Shown: one piece after another, positions 1-8,709 of the stretch
Numbering within the stretch: the first letter of the stretch is position 1
How the letters are laid out: each line of letters starts with the position of its first letter
Source: an uncultured Pelagibacteraceae bacterium
Lineage (GTDB): Bacteria; Pseudomonadota; Alphaproteobacteria; Pelagibacterales; Pelagibacteraceae
Assembly: GCA_902625715.1 (NCBI GenBank)
Contig: CACOCP010000006.1
Location: 1-53,125, forward strand
DNA length: 53,125 nucleotides
Reading direction: 5' to 3'
Made by a program: the position numbers and the translations under genes
Notes under the pieces: model-generated
Told to the model about the DNA's origin: nothing
Databases searched by the model: none
Seen by the model: the letters and a program-made list of their open reading frames with translations, nothing else

Positions 1-2
1 GT

Positions 3-95
3 GTTTCCCCAAACATTATTGATGCTTCTTTTAAGGCTTTAGTTGATAGTTTAGATTATAAGTTATTTAAAGATAATGCTCCAGCAAGCACTTAA
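3..95 (+). CDS. cimA: Citramalate synthase, C-terminal end only (partial)
   Basis: An open frame enters from the left edge and stops with TAA at 93-95. Its last 30 residues contain VSPNIIDASFKALVDSLDYK, which resembles the extreme C-terminus of the citramalate synthase branch of the LeuA/CimA family. There the pattern N-I-I-[ED]-A-S-x-x-A-L-V-D-S-x-[ED]-Y-K-L closes the regulatory domain. That family condenses pyruvate and acetyl-CoA to citramalate as an alternative start to isoleucine synthesis. The stop codon overlaps the next ATG (TAATG), so it is probably co-transcribed with trmJ. The catalytic barrel lies outside the window, so 2-isopropylmalate synthase cannot be fully excluded. Confidence 0.62.
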   Translation, partial: VSPNIIDASFKALVDSLDYKLFKDNAPAST

Positions 96-814
96 TGTCA
101 TTTAAAAATATTTCGTTTATTTTACATAAGCCACAATTATCTGAAAATATTGGTGCATGCGCAAGAGCTCTTAAAAACTTTAATTTTCAAAAATTATCAT
201 TAATTGATCCAAAACCAATTTTTCCAAATGATAAAATTATTGCAACTTCTGTTGGAGCAAAGGATATTATAAAGAGTGCAAAAGTATTTAATCATATAGA
301 AAAATCACTTAAAAAAATTGATATTTTAGTTGCAACTTCTGCAAGATTTAGAAATAAAAATATTCAACATATATCAATTTCTGACTTAAACAAAATAGAT
401 TACTCTAAAAAAGTTGGTTTTTTATTTGGTTCTGAGGCATCAGGTTTATCAAATGAAGAAGTAAGTTATGCAGATTATACTCTACAAATTCCTAGTAATA
501 AAAATTTTAGATCATTAAATTTATCACATAGCTTAATAATAGTTGCACAAATTATAAACAGCCTAATCTCTAATAAAAAATATAAGTTTGAGAAGTCAAA
601 AAAAATTAAACCAGCATCAAAAAAAGATATTCAAAGTATGCTTTCTCTGTGTATAAATAATTTAGAGCAAAGAAATTTTTTTAATCCACCAGAAAAAAAA
701 CCTATTATGTTAGAAAATTTAAGAACTATTTTTTATAAAATGAACTTATCAGAAAAAGAAACTCGCATTTTATCGAGTGTATTTGCTGGTTTAACCAAAA
801 AAAAGGTTGATTGA
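95..814 (+). CDS. trmJ: tRNA (cytidine/uridine-2'-O-)-methyltransferase TrmJ-type (SpoU/TrmH superfamily)
   Basis: This 239-residue protein belongs to the SPOUT knot methyltransferases. It has motif 1 near residues 18-27 (NIGACARAL), motif 2 around 108-120 (FLFGSEASGLSNEE) and motif 3 around 138-148 (SLNLSHSL). Together these form the SAM-binding trefoil knot. The size, the long N-terminal knot and the helical C-terminus match group 1 TrmJ/LasT, which methylates the 2'-OH of position 32 in several tRNAs. The ATG overlaps the stop of the upstream gene. The rpsD promoter begins at the stop codon. Another member of the same superfamily, rlmB, lies at 16894-17637. Confidence 0.85.
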   Translation: MSFKNISFILHKPQLSENIGACARALKNFNFQKLSLIDPKPIFPNDKIIATSVGAKDIIKSAKVFNHIEKSLKKIDILVATSARFRNKNIQHISISDLNKIDYSKKVGFLFGSEASGLSNEEVSYADYTLQIPSNKNFRSLNLSHSLIIVAQIINSLISNKKYKFEKSKKIKPASKKDIQSMLSLCINNLEQRNFFNPPEKKPIMLENLRTIFYKMNLSEKETRILSSVFAGLTKKKVD

Positions 815-838
815 CAAAACCTAACATCTGCTTATAAA
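811..838 (+). promoter_or_regulatory. rpsD promoter (sigma-70 type)
   Basis: TTGACA at 811-816, a 16-bp spacer and TATAAA at 833-838 form a near-consensus promoter that overlaps the trmJ stop codon. The discriminator after the -10 is GCCC, which stands out in this AT-rich sequence. Transcription should begin near 845, only about 6 nt before the rpsD ATG at 851, so there is no space for a Shine-Dalgarno sequence. Confidence 0.7.
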
Positions 839-850
839 GCCCATTATTCA

Positions 851-1468
851 ATGACTAAAAGATTAAACTCTAAACATAAAATAGATAGAAGATTAAGAGT
901 AAACCTTTGGGGAAGACCAAAGAGTCCATTTAATACAAGAGCATATCCTCCAGGACAACACGGACAAACAAAGTCAGCAAAACCGTCTGACTATGGAATT
1001 CAACTTCAAGCAAAACAAAAATTAAAATCTTATTACGGTAATATGAACGAAAGACAGTTCAGAAATGTGTACAAAAAAGCAATCATGAAAAAAGGTGATA
1101 CAGCTGAAAATTTAATAGGTTTATTAGAGAGAAGATTAGATGCAGTTATCTATAGATCAAAATTATCAAATACCATTTTTTCATCACGGCAGTTGATAAA
1201 CCACGGTCACGTTAGAGTTAATGGAAAAAAAGTTAATATTGCTAGCTATCAAGTAAAAGAAGAAGACAATATTGAAATTAGAGATAAATCAAAATCATTA
1301 GCCTTAATAGACATTGCGCTTGCCAACAAAGAGAGAGAAGTTCCCGAGTATCTTCAGTTAGATGAAAAAAATAAAAAAGTCAAATTTGTAAGAGTTCCAG
1401 CTTTTGAAGAAGTTCCATATCCAGTAGTCATGGAACCAAATCTTGTTATTGAATATTACTCTAGATAA
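851..1468 (+). CDS. rpsD: 30S ribosomal protein S4
   Basis: This 205-residue S4 has the conserved N-terminal region that binds 16S rRNA ([14 protein letters not shown] near 13-26 and the PPGQHG stretch near 34-39). An S4 RNA-binding domain follows at about 94-155 ([20 protein letters not shown]). The N-terminal zinc cysteines found in some S4 proteins are absent. S4 nucleates assembly of the 30S body and in enterobacteria represses the alpha operon. Here rpsD stands alone, 43 kb from the alpha operon (44014-46316). It has its own promoter and a leader of only about 6 nt. Its stop directly abuts the stop of the convergent grxD gene. Confidence 0.98.
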   Translation: MTKRLNSKHKIDRRLRVNLWGRPKSPFNTRAYPPGQHGQTKSAKPSDYGIQLQAKQKLKSYYGNMNERQFRNVYKKAIMKKGDTAENLIGLLERRLDAVIYRSKLSNTIFSSRQLINHGHVRVNGKKVNIASYQVKEEDNIEIRDKSKSLALIDIALANKEREVPEYLQLDEKNKKVKFVRVPAFEEVPYPVVMEPNLVIEYYSR

Positions 1469-1807
1469 TTAATTCTTAGTTTTAAAGTTTATACCCTTCG
1501 ACTCGAATAGCTTAACTAACTCGCCGCTCTCATACATTTCTTTAATTATATCACAACCGCCAACAAATTCGTTTTTTACGTAAAGTTGTGGTATGGTTGG
1601 CCAATCACTGTATACTTTAATTCCTTCTCTAACATTTTGATTTGCTAAAACATCAACACTCTTAAAATTTACCTCTAAAATTTTTAAAATATTTGTAACT
1701 GCCATTGAAAAACCGCACTGAGGCGCATCTGGAGTTCCTTTCATAAATAGACATACTTCGTTACTTTCAATCTCATTTTTAATCATATCATTAGTTTGTT
1801 GGTCCAT
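1469..1807 (-). CDS. grxD: Monothiol glutaredoxin (CGFS type, Grx4/GrxD)
   Basis: This 112-residue single-domain protein has the CGFS active site at residues 31-34. The preceding K23-G-T-P-D motif, the W69-P-T-I-P glutathione-binding loop with its cis-proline, and G83-G-C-D complete the family pattern. CGFS glutaredoxins bind a [2Fe-2S] cluster between two monomers and glutathione and pass it to other proteins, often with a BolA partner. The bolA-family gene lies one base upstream in the same operon, a common pairing. It is the last gene of the minus-strand pur run and ends exactly against rpsD. Start and length are typical for the family. Confidence 0.95.
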   Translation of the reverse strand: MDQQTNDMIKNEIESNEVCLFMKGTPDAPQCGFSMAVTNILKILEVNFKSVDVLANQNVREGIKVYSDWPTIPQLYVKNEFVGGCDIIKEMYESGELVKLFESKGINFKTKN

Positions 1808-1808
1808 T

Positions 1809-2039
1809 TTAATTCTCCTTAGTTTTAATTGCTAATGCGTGAAGTTCATTACCCATTTTACCTTTAAGTGAGTTATAAACCATTTTATGTTGCTCTATTT
1901 TACTTTTTCCTGAAAATTCTGAGGATGTAACTGTAGCTGAATAATGATTGCCGTCACCTGCTAAATCTTGTATTTCAATACTAGCATCTGGCATTGCTTC
2001 TTTGATTAAACTTTCTATTTCTTTTAAATCCATCGCCAT
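1809..2039 (-). CDS. bolA: BolA family protein (IbaG/BolA-like)
   Basis: This 76-residue protein has the BolA class II KH-like fold pattern: an N-terminal helix (IESLIKEAMPDA), the core strand around GDGNHYSATVTS, the E-Q-H-K-M-V-Y helix and a terminal HALAIKT segment. The E-Q-H and H-A-L histidines are the usual cluster-ligand positions in BolA-glutaredoxin complexes. Members form [2Fe-2S]-bridged heterodimers with CGFS glutaredoxins. The neighbouring grxD starts one base downstream, supporting that role. Whether it is the BolA or the IbaG (YrbA) subfamily cannot be settled by eye; the short length slightly favours IbaG. Confidence 0.9.
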   Translation of the reverse strand: MAMDLKEIESLIKEAMPDASIEIQDLAGDGNHYSATVTSSEFSGKSKIEQHKMVYNSLKGKMGNELHALAIKTKEN

Positions 2040-2040
2040 A

Positions 2041-4233
2041 TTAATTTTCCATATAATTCTTTAACCAATATTTATGTGTCTTTGTTAATTCTTCAATAGG
2101 TAAATTCATCTCTCCGTTGAAACTTAAGTTTTTATCCTGAATTACACCTAAATTATCAAAATGAACTGAATTTTTCTTTAATAAATCATTAACCTTTTTG
2201 ATATTTGTGTTTTCAATTTCTATTATGTATCTACCCTGATCTTCACCAAAGAAATATTCATGTTTATTCACCAACTCTTTAAAAGAGTTAATTTTAAGTC
2301 CTTTCTGTCCCTTAATACACATTTTAGAAACTGCTGTTAAAATTCCACCAGTTGAAACGTCATGACAGGTTTGAATTAAATTTTTATCAATAAGATTTAA
2401 TATTGTTTCTCCAATATTTTTTTCATTAAATAAATTTATACTAGGAGGAGGACCTTTTTTTTCTAATAAAATATTTCTTGCAAATATACTTTGATCCAAA
2501 TGTCCTTCAGTTTTACCAATAACATAAACAATATTTCCAGATTTTTTAAAATCCATTGTAATCATCTTTTGATAATCTTTAATTAATCCTACACCACCTA
2601 TAGCTGGAGTTGGTTTTATACCTTTATCTTTTGTTTCATTATAAAAAGAGACATTTCCAGATACCACAGGAAAATCTAAATACTTACAAGCTTCAGCTAT
2701 ACCCTCAACACATTCAACAAATTCGCCCATATTTTTTTCTTTTTCCGGGTTTCCAAAGTTCAAACAATTTGTAATTGCTATTGGTTTTGCACCAACAGAA
2801 ATCAGATTTCTCCAACTTTCACACACAATTTGTTTTCCACCAGTTAGAGGATGTGAAAAGCAGTATGTTGCTGACGCATCTACGGATGCTGCTACCGCTT
2901 TTGTAGTGCCATGTACTCTTACAACACCAGCATCTCCACCTGGTTTTTGAATAGTATCACCCATAACTGTATGATCATATTGATCCCAGATCCATTTTTT
3001 ATCAGAAACATTTGGACTAGATAAAATTTTATTTAGACAATCTGATAAATTTAAAGATTTAAATTGTTGTTTATCAAATTTTAATTTTTGAGGTAATTTT
3101 GTTTTTTTCCATTTTCTGTCATATATTGGAGCATCTTCTGCAAGAAAATCAATTGGTATAGATGCAACATTTTTATTATCAAACAATAAATCTATTTTTT
3201 TTGTATTAGTTGTTTTTCCAATAACAGCAAAATCTAAATTCCATTTATCAAAGATTTTTTTTGCATGTTCCTCTTTTCCGTTTTCTAAAACTATCAACAT
3301 TCTTTCTTGACTTTCTGAAAGCATGATTTCATATGGTGTCATTTTTTCTTCTCTGCAAGGAACTTTGTTTAGGTTTAACTCAATTCCTAATTTTCCTTTA
3401 GATGCCATTTCAACACTTGATGATGTCAAACCTGCAGCACCCATATCTTGGATTGCTATAATTGAGTTACCAGCCATTAGTTCAAGGCAAGCCTCTAATA
3501 ATAGTTTTTCAGTAAACGGATCACCAACTTGAACTGTTGGTTTTTTTTCCTCTATTTCATCATCAAATGTAGCTGAAGCCATACTGGCTCCGTGTATTCC
3601 ATCTCTACCTGTTTTTGATCCCACATAAATTACAGGTTTATCTACCCCAGCAGCTTTTGAATAAAAAATTTTGTTTTTATTAACTAGTCCTAATGTCATT
3701 GCATTTACTAAAATATTACCATTATAACTCTCATCAAAAGAAGTTTGTCCAGCAACTGTTGGAACACCAATGCAATTTCCGTATCCACCAATTCCTTTAA
3801 CTACTCCTCTTAATAAGTTTTTAGTTTTTTTATGTTGTGGCGATCCAAAATGTATTGAATTTAAATTAGCAATAGGTCTTGCTCCCATCGTAAAAACATC
3901 CCTCATTATACCTCCAACACCTGTTGCAGCACCTTGATATGGCTCAATAAATGATGGATGATTATGACTTTCTATTTTAAATACAATTGCATCATCATCT
4001 CCAATATCTATAACACCTGCATTTTCACCAGGTCCCTGTATTACATGTTTACCTTTTGTATGAAGTTTTTTAAGATGCTTTCTCGATGATTTATATGAGC
4101 AATGCTCATTCCACATTGCAGAAAATATTGCAAGCTCAGTAATATTTGGAACTCTTTTTAGTAAATCACATATTTTTTTATACTCATCCTTTTTTAATCC
4201 ATGCTCAACTGCAATTTTTTCAGTGACTTCCAT
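2041..4233 (-). CDS. purL: Phosphoribosylformylglycinamidine synthase subunit PurL
   Basis: This 730-residue protein is the small, three-subunit-type PurL, unlike the roughly 1,290-residue fused enzyme of enterobacteria. It carries the N-terminal signature [10 protein letters not shown] with the conserved histidine at residue 44. Two AIRS/PurM-type ATP-binding and C-terminal domain repeats follow (GPGENAG near 68, then GDAGVVR and the GGVGL region in the second half). With PurQ and PurS it converts FGAR, glutamine and ATP to FGAM in purine synthesis. The start overlaps the purQ stop by one base, and the downstream bolA starts after a single base. Confidence 0.98.
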   Translation of the reverse strand: MEVTEKIAVEHGLKKDEYKKICDLLKRVPNITELAIFSAMWNEHCSYKSSRKHLKKLHTKGKHVIQGPGENAGVIDIGDDDAIVFKIESHNHPSFIEPYQGAATGVGGIMRDVFTMGARPIANLNSIHFGSPQHKKTKNLLRGVVKGIGGYGNCIGVPTVAGQTSFDESYNGNILVNAMTLGLVNKNKIFYSKAAGVDKPVIYVGSKTGRDGIHGASMASATFDDEIEEKKPTVQVGDPFTEKLLLEACLELMAGNSIIAIQDMGAAGLTSSSVEMASKGKLGIELNLNKVPCREEKMTPYEIMLSESQERMLIVLENGKEEHAKKIFDKWNLDFAVIGKTTNTKKIDLLFDNKNVASIPIDFLAEDAPIYDRKWKKTKLPQKLKFDKQQFKSLNLSDCLNKILSSPNVSDKKWIWDQYDHTVMGDTIQKPGGDAGVVRVHGTTKAVAASVDASATYCFSHPLTGGKQIVCESWRNLISVGAKPIAITNCLNFGNPEKEKNMGEFVECVEGIAEACKYLDFPVVSGNVSFYNETKDKGIKPTPAIGGVGLIKDYQKMITMDFKKSGNIVYVIGKTEGHLDQSIFARNILLEKKGPPPSINLFNEKNIGETILNLIDKNLIQTCHDVSTGGILTAVSKMCIKGQKGLKINSFKELVNKHEYFFGEDQGRYIIEIENTNIKKVNDLLKKNSVHFDNLGVIQDKNLSFNGEMNLPIEELTKTHKYWLKNYMEN

Positions 4234-4916
4234 TAATTTAAATTTCGCAATAAATTTTCAAAAAAGAGTGATCCATCTTCACCAGATAAGTATTTATCAA
4301 TCATTCTCTCAGGGTGGGGCATCATACCTAAAACATTCTTTTTATTATTAAATATTCCAGCAATATTTTTGATTGCACCGTTAGGGTTATTTTCATCACC
4401 TTCATCCCCATTTTTATTGCAATATGTAACAGCGATTTGATTATTATCTTCCAATGATTTCATTTCATCATTAGAGCAAAAATAATTACCTTCATTATGA
4501 GCTATATGAAGTTCGAGGATATCTTTTTTAATATCTTTAAAGTATTTATTTTTCTTATCTTTAACTTTTACAAACACATTTTTACAAATAAAATTCAGAT
4601 ATTTATTTTGTTGCAGAATTCCAGGCAATAAACCTGTTTCAGTTAAAATTTGAAAACCATTGCATATACCTAAAACTAAACCACCAGAGTTTACAAAATC
4701 TATTACAGATTTAATTACTTTTGATTTTGAAGCTATACTTCCACACCTTAAATAGTCACCGTAAGAAAAACCCCCAGGTAAAACAATTAAATCACTTTTG
4801 GGTATTGAATTATCATTATGCCAAACCATTTGGTTTTTAAAACCAAACTTTTTAAGAGCCACATCCATGTCTCTATCACAATTTGATCCTGGGAAAATTA
4901 TGACTGAGGACTTCAT
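4233..4916 (-). CDS. purQ: Phosphoribosylformylglycinamidine synthase glutaminase subunit PurQ
   Basis: This 227-residue class I glutamine amidotransferase supplies ammonia to PurL. The nucleophile is C85 in the G-I-C-N-G-F-Q elbow. The oxyanion region is P47-G-G-F-S-Y-G-D. The catalytic His and Glu lie in M-M-P-H-P-E near residues 200-206. The N-terminal P-G-S-N-C-D-R-D motif is diagnostic for PurQ. It sits 6 bp after purS and overlaps purL by one base, so the three subunits are made from one message in the order S, Q, L. Confidence 0.98.
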   Translation of the reverse strand: MKSSVIIFPGSNCDRDMDVALKKFGFKNQMVWHNDNSIPKSDLIVLPGGFSYGDYLRCGSIASKSKVIKSVIDFVNSGGLVLGICNGFQILTETGLLPGILQQNKYLNFICKNVFVKVKDKKNKYFKDIKKDILELHIAHNEGNYFCSNDEMKSLEDNNQIAVTYCNKNGDEGDENNPNGAIKNIAGIFNNKKNVLGMMPHPERMIDKYLSGEDGSLFFENLLRNLN

Positions 4917-4922
4917 TTATAA

Positions 4923-5156
4923 TTAAAGTATTTTATAATCCTCAATAACGAGATTAGCTAAAAGTTTTTTACACATATCTTCAACTTGTAACTTTGCTTT
5001 AGCTTCATCATTTTCATTTACATTTATTTCAAAAAATTTGCCCTGACGAACATCATCAACATTATTAAAATTCATACCATTTAAAGTTTGTTGTATAGCT
5101 TTACCTTGAGGGTCAAGCACTCCATTTTTAAGAGTTACTACAACTTTTATTATCAT
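4923..5156 (-). CDS. purS: Phosphoribosylformylglycinamidine synthase subunit PurS
   Basis: This 77-residue protein shows the PurS pattern: K-V-V-V-T-L-K near the start, G-V-L-D-P-Q-G-K-A-I, then V-R-Q-G-K-F-F-E-I. PurS dimers bridge PurL and PurQ and channel ammonia between them. Its presence confirms the Bacillus/alphaproteobacterial three-subunit FGAM synthase. The start overlaps the purC stop (TAATG). Confidence 0.96.
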   Translation of the reverse strand: MIIKVVVTLKNGVLDPQGKAIQQTLNGMNFNNVDDVRQGKFFEINVNENDEAKAKLQVEDMCKKLLANLVIEDYKIL

Positions 5157-5941
5157 TATCTTTTCTTAAATTTTACTGCTTTAGGTTTGCTATATTTTAA
5201 TGGTCTAATGTTAGATTGTTCATGGAGTATATCTAATCTTCTAGCAACTTCTTGATAACCTTCAACTAAATTTCCTAAGTCTTTTCTAAATCTGTCTTTA
5301 TCTAATTTCTTATCAGTGGTTGCATCCCACAATCTACAGGTGTCAGGGCTAATTTCATCAGCTAAAATAATATCTTTTTTTCCATTTTTTTCTAATCTTC
5401 CGAACTCAACTTTGAAATCAACTAACTTAATTCCAACACCTCTGAACATACCTTGAAGAAAATCATTTATTCTTGCTAATTCATTGTTCACAAAATCTAT
5501 TTCAAAATCATCCATCCATTTAAATGCTAATATATGTTCTTTGCTTATAAGTGGATCTCCGAGTTCATCGTTTTTTAAGCAATACTCTACTAGCGGATAT
5601 TCAAGAACTGTCCCATCTTCTATACCCAGTCTTTTTGTTAATGATCCTGTTGCGATATTTCTTACTATAAATTCTATTGGTATAATCTCAACATGTTGAA
5701 CTAGTTGTTCTCTCATATTAAGACGTTTTATTAAATGATTTTTAATACCTACCTGATTTAAATTTGTTAAAATATGTTCTGAAATTCTATTATTTAAAAT
5801 ACCTTTACCATCAATGACATCTTTTTTCTGGTTGTTAAAGGCTGTAGCATCATCTTTAAAATGTTGTATGACTAAATTTTTATCGGTTGTTGCAAAAACT
5901 ATTTTTGCTTTACCTTCGTATATTTTTTTTCCTTTTTTCAT
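5156..5941 (-). CDS. purC: Phosphoribosylaminoimidazole-succinocarboxamide synthase (SAICAR synthetase)
   Basis: This 261-residue ATP-grasp-like enzyme joins CAIR and aspartate to SAICAR. Visible family motifs are I-Y-E-G-K-A-K-I-V near the N-terminus, a F-K-D-D-A-T-A-F-N loop, the I-P-I-E-F-I-V-R-N segment, and the second signature L-V-D-F-K-V-E-F-G followed by D-E-I-S-P-D-T-C-R. Length and motifs match the single-domain bacterial PurC. It overlaps purB upstream and purS downstream by one base each, so the four pur genes after purB form a nearly uninterrupted coding run. Confidence 0.98.
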   Translation of the reverse strand: MKKGKKIYEGKAKIVFATTDKNLVIQHFKDDATAFNNQKKDVIDGKGILNNRISEHILTNLNQVGIKNHLIKRLNMREQLVQHVEIIPIEFIVRNIATGSLTKRLGIEDGTVLEYPLVEYCLKNDELGDPLISKEHILAFKWMDDFEIDFVNNELARINDFLQGMFRGVGIKLVDFKVEFGRLEKNGKKDIILADEISPDTCRLWDATTDKKLDKDRFRKDLGNLVEGYQEVARRLDILHEQSNIRPLKYSKPKAVKFKKR

Positions 5942-7233
5942 TATTTTAACACTCTCTTAAATATATAATTAATATTTTTAAAGTGTTTAGAATAAGTAAA
6001 TATTTTTTTAATTTTATTATCAGAAATTCTTTCTGTAATTTTTTTGTCTTTTTTTACAAGATCTATTAAATTTATATTTTTTGAAAAACTAGATTTAGCG
6101 TGATCTTGAACTAATCTATAAGCTTTCTCTCTTTGCATTCCCGATTTAGTTAATTCTAACATTAATTCTTGAGAAAATACTAATCCCTTCGTAAAGTTTA
6201 AATTTTCTAACATTTTTTTTGGATAAACTATCATTTTGTCTAAAATGCTCGCTAATCTGACAAGCGCAAAATCTAGCGTTATGTTTGCATCAGGTCCAAT
6301 ATTTCTTTCTACACTTGAGTGTGAAATGTCTCTTTCATGCCACAGAGCTATATTTTCTAAAGCGGGCACAACATAACTTCTTACCATTCTTGCAAGACCA
6401 GTTAAATTTTCGCTTAATATTGGATTTTTTTTATGAGGCATTGCGGAGGAACCTTTCTGATCTTTAGAAAAAAACTCCTGTAATTCATAGACCTCTGATC
6501 TTTGAAGGTGGCGTATTTCTGTAGCTACTCTTTCCAACGAGCCTGCAATAATACCTAAAATTGCAAAATAATGCGCATGTCGATCTCTTGGTATAATTTG
6601 GGTTGATATAGGCTCAGGTTTAAGTTTTAATTTTTTTGCTACATAAACTTCTATTTTTGGATCTATATTTGCAAATGTTCCAACAGCACCTGAAATTGCA
6701 CAAGTTGATATTTCTTCAATTGCGTTTTTAAGCCTTTTTTTATTACGTTTAAACTCCTCATAAAAAGATAATAATTTAAGACCAAATGTAATTGGTTCAG
6801 CATGAATACCGTGGCTTCTTCCAATACAAGGTGTCATCTTATATTTTTTAGCCTGTCTCTTTAAAACAGTTAGAATTTTTTCCAAATCTTTAAGTAAAAT
6901 ATTTCCCGATTGAACTAATTGTATATTAAAACTTGTATCCAAAACATCAGATGAAGTCATCCCTTGATGAAGGTATCGTGCTTTAATTCCAGTTTGTTCA
7001 GTAATTGATGTTAAAAAAGCAATAACATCATGTTTTACTTTTGATTCAATATCATGAATTCTTTTGACTTTAATTTTACCCTTTTTCTTAACAATTGAGG
7101 CCACACCTCTTGGAATTATTTTGTATTTTTCCATTGCTTCAGCAGCTGCAATTTCAACATCAAGCCAAATTTTATATTTATTTTCCTCTGACCAAATATT
7201 GACTAATTCTTTTCTTGAATATCTAGATATCAT
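5941..7233 (-). CDS. purB: Adenylosuccinate lyase
   Basis: This 430-residue member of the fumarase/aspartase superfamily acts at two steps: SAICAR to AICAR plus fumarate, and adenylosuccinate to AMP plus fumarate. The superfamily signature G-S-S-A-M-P-H-K-K-N-P lies near residues 261-271. The T-S-S-D-V-L-D-T and G-R-S-H-G-I-H-A-E-P segments supply other active-site residues. The length equals the short Bacillus-type PurB. It overlaps map upstream and purC downstream by one base, so it heads the purine part of the minus-strand operon. Confidence 0.97.
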   Translation of the reverse strand: MISRYSRKELVNIWSEENKYKIWLDVEIAAAEAMEKYKIIPRGVASIVKKKGKIKVKRIHDIESKVKHDVIAFLTSITEQTGIKARYLHQGMTSSDVLDTSFNIQLVQSGNILLKDLEKILTVLKRQAKKYKMTPCIGRSHGIHAEPITFGLKLLSFYEEFKRNKKRLKNAIEEISTCAISGAVGTFANIDPKIEVYVAKKLKLKPEPISTQIIPRDRHAHYFAILGIIAGSLERVATEIRHLQRSEVYELQEFFSKDQKGSSAMPHKKNPILSENLTGLARMVRSYVVPALENIALWHERDISHSSVERNIGPDANITLDFALVRLASILDKMIVYPKKMLENLNFTKGLVFSQELMLELTKSGMQREKAYRLVQDHAKSSFSKNINLIDLVKKDKKITERISDNKIKKIFTYSKHFKNINYIFKRVLK

Positions 7234-8009
7234 TAAATTTTATATGGGGGTCCTTTATAACCTTTAACAGATTCTGTAAAAATTTCATAAGAATCCTCTG
7301 TAATTCCTATAGTATGTTCAAATTGTGCTGATAATGATTTATCTTTTGTTACAGCTGTCCAACCATCATTTAAAACTTTAACATCATATTTTCCATCATT
7401 AATCATTGGTTCTATTGTAAAAGTCATTCCGGGTCTGAGTTCAACCCCTGTATTTTTTTTTCCATAATGTAGAATGTTAGGTGGTTCATGAAAAACATTA
7501 CTGATTCCGTGACCGCAGAAATCTCTAACAACTGAATAACCTTTTTCTTCAACATAAGACTGTATTTCGTTACCTATGTCACCTAATCTCTTACCAGGTT
7601 TTAATATTTTAATTCCTCGCATCATAGACTCGTATGTCGTATTGATTAAATTAGTTGCTTTTACAGATATATTACCAATAACAAACATTCTACTAGTATC
7701 ACCATAATATTCATTGATAATTGCTGTTACATCTACATTTAATACATCTCCTTCTCTTAAAACTCTATCAGAAGGTATCCCATGACAAACAATATGATTT
7801 AATGATGTACATAATGATTTTTTAAAACCTCTATAAAATTGTGGAGCAGAGTAACCACCGTTGTCTTTTATGAATTCATAACTTAAAGCATCAATTTTAT
7901 CAGTTGATACACCTTCCTTTATTTCGTTTGTTAGCATGTCTAAAGTTTTTGATGCAAGATTTCCTGCAATCCTCATTTTCTCAAATTTTTCTGTATAATT
8001 ATTTTGCAT
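7233..8009 (-). CDS. map: Methionine aminopeptidase, type I
   Basis: This 258-residue pita-bread-fold metalloprotease removes initiator methionine from new proteins. Metal ligands are visible as D93 (V-D-V-T), D104 (G-D-T-S-R), the histidine of G-H-G-I, the glutamate of F-T-I-E-P, and the final glutamate of S-A-Q-F-E-H. H76 in C-H-G-I-P is the substrate-binding histidine. In many bacteria map lies in the spc operon beside secY-adk. Here it is in the pur operon, and the secY-adk junction has no room for it. It overlaps sfsA by 11 bp. Confidence 0.97.
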   Translation of the reverse strand: MQNNYTEKFEKMRIAGNLASKTLDMLTNEIKEGVSTDKIDALSYEFIKDNGGYSAPQFYRGFKKSLCTSLNHIVCHGIPSDRVLREGDVLNVDVTAIINEYYGDTSRMFVIGNISVKATNLINTTYESMMRGIKILKPGKRLGDIGNEIQSYVEEKGYSVVRDFCGHGISNVFHEPPNILHYGKKNTGVELRPGMTFTIEPMINDGKYDVKVLNDGWTAVTKDKSLSAQFEHTIGITEDSYEIFTESVKGYKGPPYKI

Positions 8010-8688
8010 TAATTATTTTAATTTTTTTCTCAATTTTAATTTGTTTAGAATCTAAGGTGCATCTATATGCTAAAAATTTTACACCAGCATTTCTCGCTTC
8101 GATATAACCCTCATAGTACTTAGGATCAATTTCTTTTGCTATTCTAAAATTATTTATACCCTGAATTTGAGTTAAAAATAAGACGTATGGTTTATAACCT
8201 TTTTTGATTGAATTAATTAACATTTTTAAATGTTTTAAACCTCTTTCAGTAATCGCATCAGGAAATTCAGCAACAACATCATCAGTTATCAATGTAACAT
8301 TTTTGACCTCTAATAAACTTTTATCACACAAAAAATCAAATCTGGTATCCGATGAATATTTAAATTCTGGCTTTATATTTTTAGTATTTTTAAATTCAGA
8401 TATTAATTTATTTTCTAAACCATGTTGGACAATTCTGTTTGCTCTGTGCGTATTTACACCAACTAATTTTTTTTCAACTTTTATTAGCTCGAGTGTAAAT
8501 TTTAGCTTTCTTGAAGGATCATTTTGTGGTGAAATCCATACTTCATTTCCCTCGTCCAAGAGACCCTTCATATAACCTGTATTAGGACAATGAGCTGTTA
8601 CAATTTTATTATTTACTTCTATATCAGCGAAAAATCTTTTATATCTTTTCACTAATTTGCCTTTAATAAGTGTATTGGTAAAATTCAT
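7999..8688 (-). CDS. sfsA: SfsA family protein (sugar fermentation stimulation protein)
   Basis: This 229-residue protein has the SfsA hallmarks: an N-terminal OB-like part with V-N-N-K-I-V-T-A-H-C-P-N-T-G-Y-M, then a nuclease-like core with D-F-L-C-D-K-S-L-L-E-V-K-N-V and F-P-D-A-I-T-E-R-G-x-K-H. The spaced D, E and K residues resemble a restriction-endonuclease-type active site. The family was named for effects on maltose genes in E. coli, and its biochemical role is still uncertain. It is the first gene of the minus-strand operon. Only 21 bp separate its start from the divergent gene at 8710. Confidence 0.92.
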   Translation of the reverse strand: MNFTNTLIKGKLVKRYKRFFADIEVNNKIVTAHCPNTGYMKGLLDEGNEVWISPQNDPSRKLKFTLELIKVEKKLVGVNTHRANRIVQHGLENKLISEFKNTKNIKPEFKYSSDTRFDFLCDKSLLEVKNVTLITDDVVAEFPDAITERGLKHLKMLINSIKKGYKPYVLFLTQIQGINNFRIAKEIDPKYYEGYIEARNAGVKFLAYRCTLDSKQIKIEKKIKIINAK

Positions 8689-8704
8689 TAATTTTATTTA
8701 TATT
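8675..8704 (+). promoter_or_regulatory. Candidate promoter for the 8710-12171 operon
   Basis: TTGGTA at 8675-8680, an 18-bp spacer and TATATT at 8699-8704. It overlaps the sfsA start codon. The predicted transcription start falls almost on the ATG at 8710, implying a leaderless mRNA. The AT-rich background makes the -10 match weak evidence alone; the short 21-bp divergent spacer makes some such arrangement necessary. Confidence 0.4.
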
Positions 8705-8709
8705 TGTAA

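Noticed and set aside
3323..3532. Plus-strand ORF inside purL and similar short antisense ORFs inside purC, purB, sfsA, tuf, rpoB, rpoC, secY-region and ugd
   Set aside because: All lie wholly within clear, conserved genes on the other strand and show no recognisable domain, start signal or independent codon pattern.
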